Part shown: positions 1 to 6,570 of the stretch, piece by piece | Numbering within the stretch: the first letter of the stretch is position 1 | Layout: every line of letters starts with the position of its first letter | The notes under the pieces: model-generated | What the model was told of the DNA's origin: nothing | The model's input: the letters and a program-made list of their open reading frames with translations, nothing else | Database searches by the model: none | Assembly: GCA_964652075.1 (NCBI GenBank) | Contig: CAZYZQ010000025.1 | Location: forward strand, 1 to 23,238 | Direction of reading: 5' to 3' | DNA length: 23,238 nt | Source of the DNA: CAZYZQ01 sp964652075 | Lineage (GTDB): Bacteria; Bacillota; Clostridia; Oscillospirales; Oscillospiraceae | Translations under genes and position numbers: made by a program

Positions 1-52
1 CGCTTGAATGGCATTCAAGAGGTCAGCGGTTCGATCCCGCTTATCTCCACCA
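1..52 (+). tRNA. tRNA-Ala(GGC), 3' part
   Basis: Only the 3' portion is in the window. The anticodon stem CTTGA (3-7) pairs with TCAAG (15-19) around the loop ATGGCAT (8-14), giving anticodon GGC, which reads the alanine codon GCC. Loop positions 32 and 38 are A and T, the A32-U38 combination characteristic of tRNA-Ala(GGC). The T stem AGCGG (25-29) pairs with CCGCT (37-41) around TTCGATC. The 3' acceptor strand TATCTCC is followed by discriminator A49 and an encoded CCA (50-52). The 5' acceptor strand and D arm lie upstream of the window. Confidence 0.93.
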
Positions 53-82
53 ATTCTGCGCTGAGTGATTTTTATCATAGAT

Positions 83-109
83 CGCTTGCCAACCGGCAGG
101 CGCTTTTTT
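83..109 (+). terminator. Rho-independent terminator after tRNA-Ala
   Basis: CGCTTGCC (83-90) pairs with GGCAGGCG (95-102), eight base pairs with one G-T wobble and an AACC loop, followed by C and six T (104-109). It lies 30 bases after the tRNA CCA end. Confidence 0.85.
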
Positions 110-123
110 CTGCCCAAATCCGC

Positions 124-167
124 GCTTCAGAAAAGAACCGGCGCCGCATTTTCTGTGCGGCGCCGGT
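124..167 (-). terminator. Terminator of the AraC-type regulator
   Basis: A perfect 12-bp inverted repeat, ACCGGCGCCGCA (137-148) with TGCGGCGCCGGT (156-167), has a 7-base loop. Read on the minus strand it is followed by a T-rich run (complement of 124-136). It sits about 100 bases beyond the stop of the minus-strand regulator. The stretch between them (168-264) is AT-rich and I see no gene in it. Confidence 0.7.
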
Positions 168-264
168 GGGCGTTATCTGAAAATTGTACAAATTTGGGGA
201 TGCAATTTTGTAGATCATTTTTCAAAACGCAAACTGGATAAAATAAGAAAAAGTTGGAGAAAAT

Positions 265-1011
265 TCACACGTTGGATTCCTGCTCCGCCTTGCGGAAGGC
301 GCGCGGGCTGACGCCGAAGCTACTGCGGAAGAGCCGGGAGAAGTAAAACGCGTCGGAAAAGCCGGATTGGTGGGCAATTTCCTGTACGGAAAGGCCCAGC
401 TCGCACTGTAGCAGCTCCCGCGCGTAGTTGAGCCGGCACTGTGTCAGGTACTGGACGGGAGAGACGCCGACGGCCTCTTTAAAAATGCGGCGGAAATAGT
501 TCGCGTTAAAGCCGGTTTTCTCGATTTCTGCCGCAATATTGAAGGCGGAATCTGTAAAACCGCTGTAGATTGCCTCACGCACGCGCTCCACGGCGGGGTT
601 GCTGGCCTGTGTACGGTAGCCCCAGCTTTTAATCAGCTGCAGCATCGCGTTTGCAACGGCGCTGCAGAGCGCGTCCCGGTTCGGCGCGTTGCTGATCTGC
701 GTCCGGAAGCCGAGCCAGAACAGGTTTTCAAAGTCACCATTGATGTCGTGAAACATGCGAAAATGGGAATAACTTGGGGCAAACTGCGGGTCAATCTGGA
801 CAACGCAATTGGTGCGGGAAACGTCGGAGTAGTCGTGGTGCCAGACTCCCACGGGGATGCACAGCACATCCCCCTGCTCAAAGTGCAGTACCTGATCCTC
901 CACCTCCATGGTTCCGCTACCCTCGCCGCAATAGAGGATTTCAAAGGTGGTGTTGAGGTGCCGCGGTCGCACGATGACAGAAGCGGGTGACCAAAAAAAG
1001 TGTACATGCAT
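265..1011 (-). CDS. AraC-family transcriptional regulator
   Basis: A 248-residue cytoplasmic regulator with the usual AraC layout. Residues about 20-62 form a cupin-type sensor fold (pattern FEQGDVLCIPVGVWHHDY near 44-61). Residues about 155-240 form the double helix-turn-helix DNA-binding domain, with FRRIFKEAVGVSPVQYL and the second helix region SVQEIAHQSGFSDAFYFSRLF, which closely follow the family signature. The ATG at 1011 is chosen because AAGGAGG (minus strand, 1026-1020) lies 8 bases upstream. The gene is divergent from the SBP1 operon and shares its 157-bp promoter region. Because the SBP1 promoter has a good -10 but a poor -35, this protein is a natural candidate for its activator. 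The inducer is unknown; a sugar or glycoside is likely from the neighbours. Confidence 0.93.
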   Translation of the reverse strand: MHVHFFWSPASVIVRPRHLNTTFEILYCGEGSGTMEVEDQVLHFEQGDVLCIPVGVWHHDYSDVSRTNCVVQIDPQFAPSYSHFRMFHDINGDFENLFWLGFRTQISNAPNRDALCSAVANAMLQLIKSWGYRTQASNPAVERVREAIYSGFTDSAFNIAAEIEKTGFNANYFRRIFKEAVGVSPVQYLTQCRLNYARELLQCELGLSVQEIAHQSGFSDAFYFSRLFRSSFGVSPRAFRKAEQESNV

Positions 1012-1037
1012 GGCAGATTCCTCCTTCCCGTATTTTC

Positions 1038-1066
1038 AGTATAGCATGAGAGGTGCGTTTTGTCCA
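1038..1066 (-). promoter_or_regulatory. Promoter of the AraC-type regulator
   Basis: On the minus strand TGGACA (1066-1061) is separated by 17 bases from TATACT (1043-1038), which carries an extended TGC. This is a strong sigma-A match, 12 bases upstream of the ribosome binding site. Confidence 0.7.
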
Positions 1067-1076
1067 GCTTTTGGAG

Positions 1077-1115
1077 AAAGCGTTCCATGTTTTCCGCCTT
1101 TTCAGTTGCTATAAT
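1077..1115 (+). promoter_or_regulatory. SBP1 promoter with AAAGCGTT element
   Basis: A perfect TATAAT (1110-1115) with extended TGC is present. The -35 window 17 bases upstream (1087-1092, ATGTTT) matches poorly, which suggests activator dependence. AAAGCGTT (1077-1084), a core also seen in candidate LacI-type sites elsewhere in the window, lies just upstream of the -35 position, between the two divergent promoters. Confidence 0.6.
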
Positions 1116-1168
1116 GTGCCCATGAGCACAAAACAATTGTGCAGAAAAAAGAAAAGGAGCCAATGCAA

Positions 1169-2776
1169 ATGAAGAACTGGAAACGAATTCTTGCAATCCT
1201 GCTCACAGTCCTGATGGCAGTTTCACTGCTGGCGGCCTGTGCCAAACAGGAAACAACGGAAAAAACCAATGAACCGGTTGCACCGTCTGAACCGGACACG
1301 GAAAGCCCGGAAGAGCCCGCGGAGCCGGACGAGCCGGAAGAAGCGGACGAGCCGGAAGAGCCGGAGGAGATGACCGATATTGTGGTACGCCTCTGGCAGG
1401 AGGGCGGCGTGACGGATGACGGCGCGGAAAAGGTTGCAGCAGCGCTCAACGAGATCTCCGAGCGGGAGATCGGCGTGCATATCGACCTGCAGTTTATCTC
1501 GATCGGCGACTACGGTACGCAGATCAATCTGGCTGTCTCCGGCGGCGAGTGTGTCGATATTGGCTGCATGCTGCCGTTCGGCCCCGCGATGTTCAGCGCG
1601 GTGATTGCCAATGGTCAGGCCATGGAACTGGAAGGACTCTTGCAGGATTATGGCCCCAACATCATGGCGGAGATGGGCGACTATATGGATGCAGGGACGG
1701 TCGATGGCCATATCTACTGTGTCCCGATTGCCCGCGCTTGGGCGGCCAACCAGTATTTTGAGTACGACACCAACTACATCGCCTCCCTCGGCCTGACCGA
1801 GCAGTTGGAGGGTGCCCAGACATGGGACGATTTTGAAGCGGTTATGGAAGCGGCGAAGAACGCCGGCGACGGCCGGTATGCGCTCGGCGGCAAACAGTGG
1901 ATTATTTCCGGCGCGCCGCTTTTGGAGGATGGTTCCTTCGGGTTCAAGACGACGGAGGGCCTGAGCGACGCAACTTATTCCATCTACCTCGGTGACGACA
2001 TGAAGATTCACCGCCGCGTCGACGACCCGCAGTTTCTGGAAACCTTCCAGATGATTGCCGGGTGGTACGAAAAGGGCTATGTGTGGCCTGATACTGCGGT
2101 TAACGTGCAGGATACTGCCGCAAACATCTGCAAGAACGATGTCATCTGGGGCTGGTTTACCGGCTCTGAGCTGGGCGCCGAGGTCACGGCCTCCGCGCAG
2201 GCGGGCCGCGATATCAGTGTCATTGAGGTCGCGCCCGGCCTGCTGAACAGCAGCGCTTTCACACACTTTGTCCCGTTCATTCCCGTCACCTCTGAGGAGC
2301 CGGAGAGCGCAATGCGCTTCCTGGATCTGCTCTACTCCAACGCCGACGCCATGAACCTGCTGGTCTACGGCATTGAGGGCGAGCACTATGTGCTCGGCGA
2401 CGACGGCATTGCCAGATGCCCGGAGGGCAAGACGACGACGGACTGCGGCTACCATCTCAACGAGTTCACCGCGGGCAACGCGTTCCTGCTCTATCCGTGG
2501 GACGGCCAGAGTGCAGACTTCCGACAGCTCCAGCGTGATGACCTTGCGAACAGCGTGGTGTCCCCGGTACTGGGCTTCTCCCCGGATACTTCGAAGACCG
2601 CCAACGAGACGGCGGCGCTGAGCGCGGTCTATGACCAGTATTTCCCGGCCATCTCCAGCGGCCAGTACACCGACGACCTCTGGACACAGTACTGCGACGC
2701 ACTTGAGGCTGCCAATGTGCAGGCGCTGATCGATGAATATCAGGCCCAGCTGGACGCCTGGCTGGCAAGCAAGTAA
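1169..2776 (+). CDS. Lipoprotein extracellular solute-binding protein (SBP1), DUF3502 type
   Basis: A 535-residue substrate-binding lipoprotein of an ABC importer, anchored outside the membrane. Residues 1-23 are a lipoprotein signal peptide (KR, hydrophobic core, lipobox LAAC, lipidated Cys24). Residues about 25-68 are a Pro/Glu/Asp-rich tether. The rest is a bilobed binding protein whose C-terminus (SAVYDQYFPAISSGQ, then YQAQLDAWLASK) resembles the DUF3502 domain of LplA/YtcQ-like Firmicute binding proteins. The ATG at 1169 is preferred over the ATG at 1163 because GGAG (1156-1159) is 9 bases from the former and only 3 from the latter. Family partners are two LplB/YtcP-type permeases, but none is encoded here, so it must use permeases encoded elsewhere. 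It heads an operon with an MFS remnant, a C-glycoside-lyase fusion and a broken dehydrogenase. A glycoside or oligosaccharide ligand is inferred. Confidence 0.88.
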   Translation: MKNWKRILAILLTVLMAVSLLAACAKQETTEKTNEPVAPSEPDTESPEEPAEPDEPEEADEPEEPEEMTDIVVRLWQEGGVTDDGAEKVAAALNEISEREIGVHIDLQFISIGDYGTQINLAVSGGECVDIGCMLPFGPAMFSAVIANGQAMELEGLLQDYGPNIMAEMGDYMDAGTVDGHIYCVPIARAWAANQYFEYDTNYIASLGLTEQLEGAQTWDDFEAVMEAAKNAGDGRYALGGKQWIISGAPLLEDGSFGFKTTEGLSDATYSIYLGDDMKIHRRVDDPQFLETFQMIAGWYEKGYVWPDTAVNVQDTAANICKNDVIWGWFTGSELGAEVTASAQAGRDISVIEVAPGLLNSSAFTHFVPFIPVTSEEPESAMRFLDLLYSNADAMNLLVYGIEGEHYVLGDDGIARCPEGKTTTDCGYHLNEFTAGNAFLLYPWDGQSADFRQLQRDDLANSVVSPVLGFSPDTSKTANETAALSAVYDQYFPAISSGQYTDDLWTQYCDALEAANVQALIDEYQAQLDAWLASK

Positions 2777-2793
2777 GCTCATTCCCTTCCCTT

Positions 2794-2830
2794 GAGCTGT
2801 CACGGCGGCATTGCCGTGGCAGCTCTCTTT
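2794..2830 (+). terminator. Hairpin between SBP1 and MFS gene
   Basis: GAGCTGTCACGGC (2794-2806) pairs with GCCGTGGCAGCTC (2813-2825), 13 pairs with one wobble and a 6-base loop, followed by a weak TCTTT run. It may cut expression after the abundant binding protein while allowing some read-through. A GATAAT at 2842-2847 lacks a good -35, so I do not call a separate promoter. Confidence 0.6.
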
Positions 2831-2867
2831 CAAAGAGAAAAGATAATACATAAATGGAGACGAAGCT

Positions 2868-3692
2868 ATGAAAAACAGCAAATGGGGCTGGCTGTTCAAC
2901 CGATATTTTATTCTCGTGACGCTGTTCAACCTCGCAGGCTCAATCATTTTGCAGATGTATAACTCTACGATCTCGCTGCATGTCGATGCGCTGAACCAGC
3001 CGGCGGTGCTGGCCGGGACGATCACGTCTGTGGGTGCAATCACGGCGCTGTGCTACCGGATCTTCGGCGGCGCGCTGTGCGAGAAGTGCGGCAGGCGGCG
3101 ATTGCTGACGATCGGATTTCCGCTTTTTGGCGGCGCGTCGCTGCTGATGAGCCTGACAAGCAGCGTCCCGCTGATTTTTCTGCTGCGTATTGTGCAGATG
3201 ATCGGCTACGCCGCCACGACCACGACGGTTTCCGTCGCGGTTGTGGACATCACACCGAAGGCGCACATGACGGAGGGCATCGGCTATTTTGGCCTTGCCA
3301 CCTCGCTTGCGAGCGCTATTGGGCCGTCGATTGCGCTGGCGCTGTTCGATACAAGCCTGCACTTCCGCGCCGTCATGCTGGTCTCCTGCGTTACGGCAGT
3401 GATTGCGACAGTCTGCGTGCTGCTGTTCTTCGGCTATGAGAAGGACGAGCGCTTTGACGGGAACCTCCTGAATCGTCCTGCGCCGCCGCAGCGCAAGGCC
3501 ATCGCCTCGTCCACGTTCATGCTGCCGTACGACGTGGCGTTCATGTTCTCCTCGATCCTGTGGGGGACGATGATCGACAGACTGTCCTTCCGAGCTGTCT
3601 TTACCTGCGCGGCCTGTGTCGTCGGGCTGGCGCTCGTGCTCTCCATTTTGCTGTTCCATAAGAAACCTGTTAATTCTACCGAAAGGATGTAA
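2868..3692 (+). CDS. MFS transporter with internal deletion (probably non-functional)
   Basis: The frame is open for 274 residues, but MFS carriers are usually about 400. The N-terminal half looks complete: six membrane segments in residues about 12-200, with the motif-A-like loop GGALCEKCGRRRL after the second. After the central loop (GNLLNRPAPPQR, about residue 205) the sequence jumps to KAIASSTFMLPYDV...SSILWG and the last two segments. In full-length relatives this stretch lies near segments 10-11. About four membrane segments (7-10, roughly 120 residues) are therefore missing, and the join keeps the frame. The start has GGAG (2856-2859) 8 bases upstream, and the stop is 6 bases before the next gene. 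It was probably an exporter or importer for the glycoside or aglycone. An assembly collapse cannot be excluded from sequence alone. Confidence 0.75.
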   Translation: MKNSKWGWLFNRYFILVTLFNLAGSIILQMYNSTISLHVDALNQPAVLAGTITSVGAITALCYRIFGGALCEKCGRRRLLTIGFPLFGGASLLMSLTSSVPLIFLLRIVQMIGYAATTTTVSVAVVDITPKAHMTEGIGYFGLATSLASAIGPSIALALFDTSLHFRAVMLVSCVTAVIATVCVLLFFGYEKDERFDGNLLNRPAPPQRKAIASSTFMLPYDVAFMFSSILWGTMIDRLSFRAVFTCAACVVGLALVLSILLFHKKPVNSTERM

Positions 3693-3698
3693 TGCAAT

Positions 3699-5114
3699 AT
3701 GAGTAACTTTATCAAACGCGGTGTCACGATCTACAGCTTCAAGCAGCTGGTCGCGACCGGCCAGATGACCTGGGGCGACTGCATCGGCAAGCTCGCGTCC
3801 ATGGGCGTCACGGGCATGGAGCTTCTGGGCCAGCTGTTCTTCAAGAACTGCCCGGAGATCTACCCGGAGGATCTGGCCGAGTGGAAGCGCCTGATGTGGC
3901 GCTACGGCACGAAGACCGTCGCGCATGACTTCTTTGTGGACAAGTACATGTTCAAGGGCCGCGCGCTGACGCTGCGCGAGTCCACCGAGGTTCTCAAGCG
4001 CCACATCCAGTTCGCCGCGGGCATCGACTGCCCGATCATCCGCATCGGCGGCACGTTCGACCCCGAGCTGTTCCGCAATGCGAAGCCGATCTGCGAGGAG
4101 TACGGCGTCACGCTGGGCGTGGAGATTCACAACGGCTCGTCGTCGTGGCTCCTGCCGTCCATCCAGAAGACGATCGACATCATTGCCGAGGCCGATACGC
4201 CGTATCTCGGCATCATCCCCGACATGAGCATGTTCGTGCAGCACATTATGGACAGCACGTACTTTATCAAAGCCGCGCGTGCGCAGGGCGTTGATCCGGG
4301 CTTTATCGAGTACATGAAGGAGGCCTACGAGAACGAGAGCAACGAGGCCTACCGCGAGCGCTGCAACCGGCTACTCGAAGAGCGTACCGACCCGAACGAG
4401 CAGAGCTTCATCATCCAGTGCCGCCGCACCGAGAACCACGATCCGAAGGAGCTGGCCGCGCTGATGCCGTATGTCCGCCATGTGCACGGCAAGTTCTGGG
4501 AGATGGACGAGAACTGCGAGGAGACCTCCATCAACTACGCAGGCGTGCTGCCCGTGCTGGCCGAGGGCGGCTACGAGGGCTACATCTCTGCCGAGTACGA
4601 GGGCGGCCCTGTGAACGGCGACTACTTCCTGCCGCATGAGCGCTACCAGAAGATGCTGGACAAATATCTCGGCGCGTACCCGGCGTTCCCGGAGCCGGAG
4701 CCGCCGAAGGTCGTCACCGACACCGAGGTGCTCTCCAACGTCGGCTACAAGAACCGCTACGACGAGAACGGCAACTGCACGGGCTTTGAGATCTATACCC
4801 GCTGCTTCTACTACCGCGGCATCCCGCTGTGCCTGATCGACGGCATGGAGGTCAAGGTCGACGGCGAGGTCTTCGGCGAGGACAAGCTCACAATCGAGGT
4901 GGAGGACGCCAGCTTCCCGTTTGCCGATATGGGCACGGTGCAGGCGTACTACTGGAACTACGGCCATCTGCTGACCGTCGTTGTGGACAAACCGGGTGGC
5001 CTGGACGAGAGTGTGCCGCATGAGTTTGAGTATATGCACCGCCTGCGCACCTACTATCTGCCGTTCAACCACACCGGCAGAGCAAAGATGCAGCTGCGCG
5101 CCGTGCAGGAGTAA
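3699..5114 (+). CDS. C-glycoside deglycosidase-like alpha-beta fusion (TIM barrel + DUF6379)
   Basis: A 471-residue cytoplasmic enzyme carrying both parts of a DgpC/DgpB-type lyase in one chain. Residues 1-about 325 are a xylose-isomerase-like TIM barrel (sugar phosphate isomerase/epimerase superfamily). It has the metal-site motifs VEIH (Glu142, His144), IIPDMS (Asp175), HVHGKFWEM (His263) and SAEYEG (Glu299). After a Pro-rich linker (PAFPEPEPPK, about 328-337), residues 345-460 match the separate small subunits of this window: CTGFEIYTRCFYYRGIPLCL, then KVDGEVF. Characterised relatives use a divalent metal to cleave the C-C bond of a 3-oxo-C-glycoside, releasing the aglycone and an unsaturated 3-keto sugar. 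Here the substrate is unknown and O-glycosides are possible. The start has AAAGGA about 11 bases upstream. It lies 6 bases after the MFS gene and 10 before the dehydrogenase. Confidence 0.85.
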   Translation: MSNFIKRGVTIYSFKQLVATGQMTWGDCIGKLASMGVTGMELLGQLFFKNCPEIYPEDLAEWKRLMWRYGTKTVAHDFFVDKYMFKGRALTLRESTEVLKRHIQFAAGIDCPIIRIGGTFDPELFRNAKPICEEYGVTLGVEIHNGSSSWLLPSIQKTIDIIAEADTPYLGIIPDMSMFVQHIMDSTYFIKAARAQGVDPGFIEYMKEAYENESNEAYRERCNRLLEERTDPNEQSFIIQCRRTENHDPKELAALMPYVRHVHGKFWEMDENCEETSINYAGVLPVLAEGGYEGYISAEYEGGPVNGDYFLPHERYQKMLDKYLGAYPAFPEPEPPKVVTDTEVLSNVGYKNRYDENGNCTGFEIYTRCFYYRGIPLCLIDGMEVKVDGEVFGEDKLTIEVEDASFPFADMGTVQAYYWNYGHLLTVVVDKPGGLDESVPHEFEYMHRLRTYYLPFNHTGRAKMQLRAVQE

Positions 5115-5124
5115 GGAGAAGCCC

Positions 5125-6376
5125 ATGGATCAGAATATCAGAGTTGCCATCATCGGCACCGGCACGATCTCGCACCGCCACATGAAGGTCTGGGCGCACA
5201 TCCCGCAGGTCAAGGTCGTGGCCGCGGCGGAGATCGACGCGGCGCGGCTGAAGGCGTGGGGCGAGCAGTACCATTTCGACGAGAAGGATCTCTACACCGA
5301 CTTCCGCGAGATGCTGAAGCGGGACGATATCGACGCGGTGGACGTCTGCGTCCACAACAACCTGCACACGCCGGTGGCCATGGCGGTGCTGAAGGCAGGC
5401 TATCCGTGCTATTCGGAAAAGCCGATGAGCGCCAAGCTACGCCGACAGCAAGCTCCTCTACGACTGCGCAAAGGCGACGGGGCAGAAGCTGGCCATCCAG
5501 ATCAGCTCCCTGTTCTCGGCGCAGACCTACATTGCAAAAAAGCTGATCCTCGCCGGGAAGCTGGGCGAGATCTATCATGCACGTTCAGTCGCGTCATCAT
5601 GGCGCCGCCGCCCGTGCGTCGACCGGCTGGCACTGTTCTGCGCACCCGCGTTTCAGGATCAGAGCATAGCCGGGCACGGGCCGATCGTGGACATCGGCGT
5701 GTATCACCTGGGTCAGATGCTCTATCTGCTCGGCCTGCCGGAGCTGGACAGCGTGCTGGGCCGGACGTACCAGAAGGTCGTGCAGCACGGCGACGCGTGG
5801 GCAAGCCAGCACCCCATGGGCGTGGAGGACATGGGCGTCGGCTTCGCCACCTTCAAAAACGGCACAAGCCTCGAGTTCATGCAGGCGTCGGCCATCAATA
5901 TTGAGGAGCCGGGCAAGAGCTACATCACCGGTACGCAGGGCGGCCTGCAATATACGTGGGTCGACGAGTTTGGCGGCGACTGGTCCATGGGCGTGCCGCC
6001 CTTCGGACAGATCCCGCAGAATATGCAGTCAACGCTGAAGTTCACCGGCATTGACGAGTTCGGCTTCGCCGTGACGACGGACTATCGCTCCTACGAGAAC
6101 CAGCAGGATCTGAAAACGTATGATCCGGATATGATGCAGTGGTTCGACAACCAGCTGCACTGGTACAACTACCTGACCGGCAAGCTGACCGACAAGACGC
6201 GCTACAATACGCCGCTGATCGGCCTGAATGCCTCGCTTCTGACCGAGGGCCTGGTTCTCTCGTCCGAGCGCGGCTGCGCTGTGACGGCGGAGGAGATCCG
6301 TGCGCTGAGCAAGTCGACGGCCATCTGGCACCAGCAGACCCCGTGGGGCGTCTTTGACTACGACGCAACCATCTGA
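5125..6376 (+). pseudogene. Gfo/Idh/MocA dehydrogenase broken by a +1 frameshift
   Basis: This would be a 416-residue NAD(P)-dependent oxidoreductase of the DgpA (glycoside 3-oxidase) kind. The first frame gives the Rossmann motif GTGTIS (residues 11-16) and runs to SEKPM (Lys99 of the EKP motif). Near 5431-5440 there is one extra base: reading agcgccagctacgcc instead of the actual agcgccaagctacgcc restores SASYADSKLLYDCAKATGQ. The second frame then stays open without a stop to 6376 and carries the expected C-terminal domain, including DIGVYHLGQML (Asp and His of the catalytic region). As it stands, the protein from 5125 runs in the wrong frame to a stop at 5904. GGAG lies 9 bases before the ATG. 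The gene follows the alpha-beta fusion, as dgpA relatives do. The frameshift may be genuine decay or a base-calling error in the caagc context. Confidence 0.85.
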
Positions 6377-6392
6377 CAACATCGGACAAAAT

Positions 6393-6427
6393 CGCCCGGA
6401 CGCAGCACACTGTGCAGCGCCCGGGCG
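6393..6427 (+). terminator. Imperfect hairpin after the dehydrogenase
   Basis: CGCCCGG (6393-6399) pairs with CCGGGCG (6421-6427). The stem continues inward with CGC/GCG and GCACA/TGTGC, separated by single mismatches. Only a weak T-containing tail follows (GTTATCT). It is likely the end of the first operon. Confidence 0.55.
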
Positions 6428-6448
6428 GTTATCTATGTGAAAATGAAT

Positions 6449-6462
6449 AGAAACCGGTTTCT
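6449..6462. promoter_or_regulatory. Perfect 14-bp palindrome, candidate LacI-type operator
   Basis: AGAAACCGGTTTCT is fully self-complementary with a central CG-containing core, the form typical of LacI/GalR-family operators. It lies 46 bases upstream of the SBP2 -35 box. A second palindrome, TGGATATCCA, follows at 6467-6476. The LacI regulator at 8238-9305 is the nearest candidate binder, which is an inference. Confidence 0.55.
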
Positions 6463-6507
6463 TTTTTGGATATCCATATGAAATCACATAAAACTGACGA
6501 AAAAAGT

Positions 6508-6536
6508 TTGATTTTCTAAAAAGGGTGTGATATGCT
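6508..6536 (+). promoter_or_regulatory. SBP2 promoter
   Basis: TTGATT (6508-6513), a 17-base spacer and TATGCT (6531-6536) with an extended TGA lie 34 bases before the SBP2 start codon. Confidence 0.5.
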
Positions 6537-6570
6537 GCAAACGGAAATCAAAAAAGGAGGAACCCCAGCC

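Noticed and set aside
1102..1449. A Ser/Gly-repeat protein (SGSSGSS) on the minus strand
   Set aside because: It is the complement of the Pro/Glu tether codons of SBP1, not a gene. A similar artefact lies opposite the SBP2 tether.
1223..3043. A 606-codon minus-strand open frame opposite SBP1
   Set aside because: Shadow frame: it runs across the SBP1 gene, a terminator and the MFS start, and shows no domain. The same applies to the minus-strand frames at 6484-8226 and 15983-17542.
5585..5660. A possible second pair of compensating frameshifts in the broken dehydrogenase
   Set aside because: The local protein is a weak family match, but RRRPCVD and PAFQDQSIAG fit the same frame and there is no stop, so one frameshift explains the gene.
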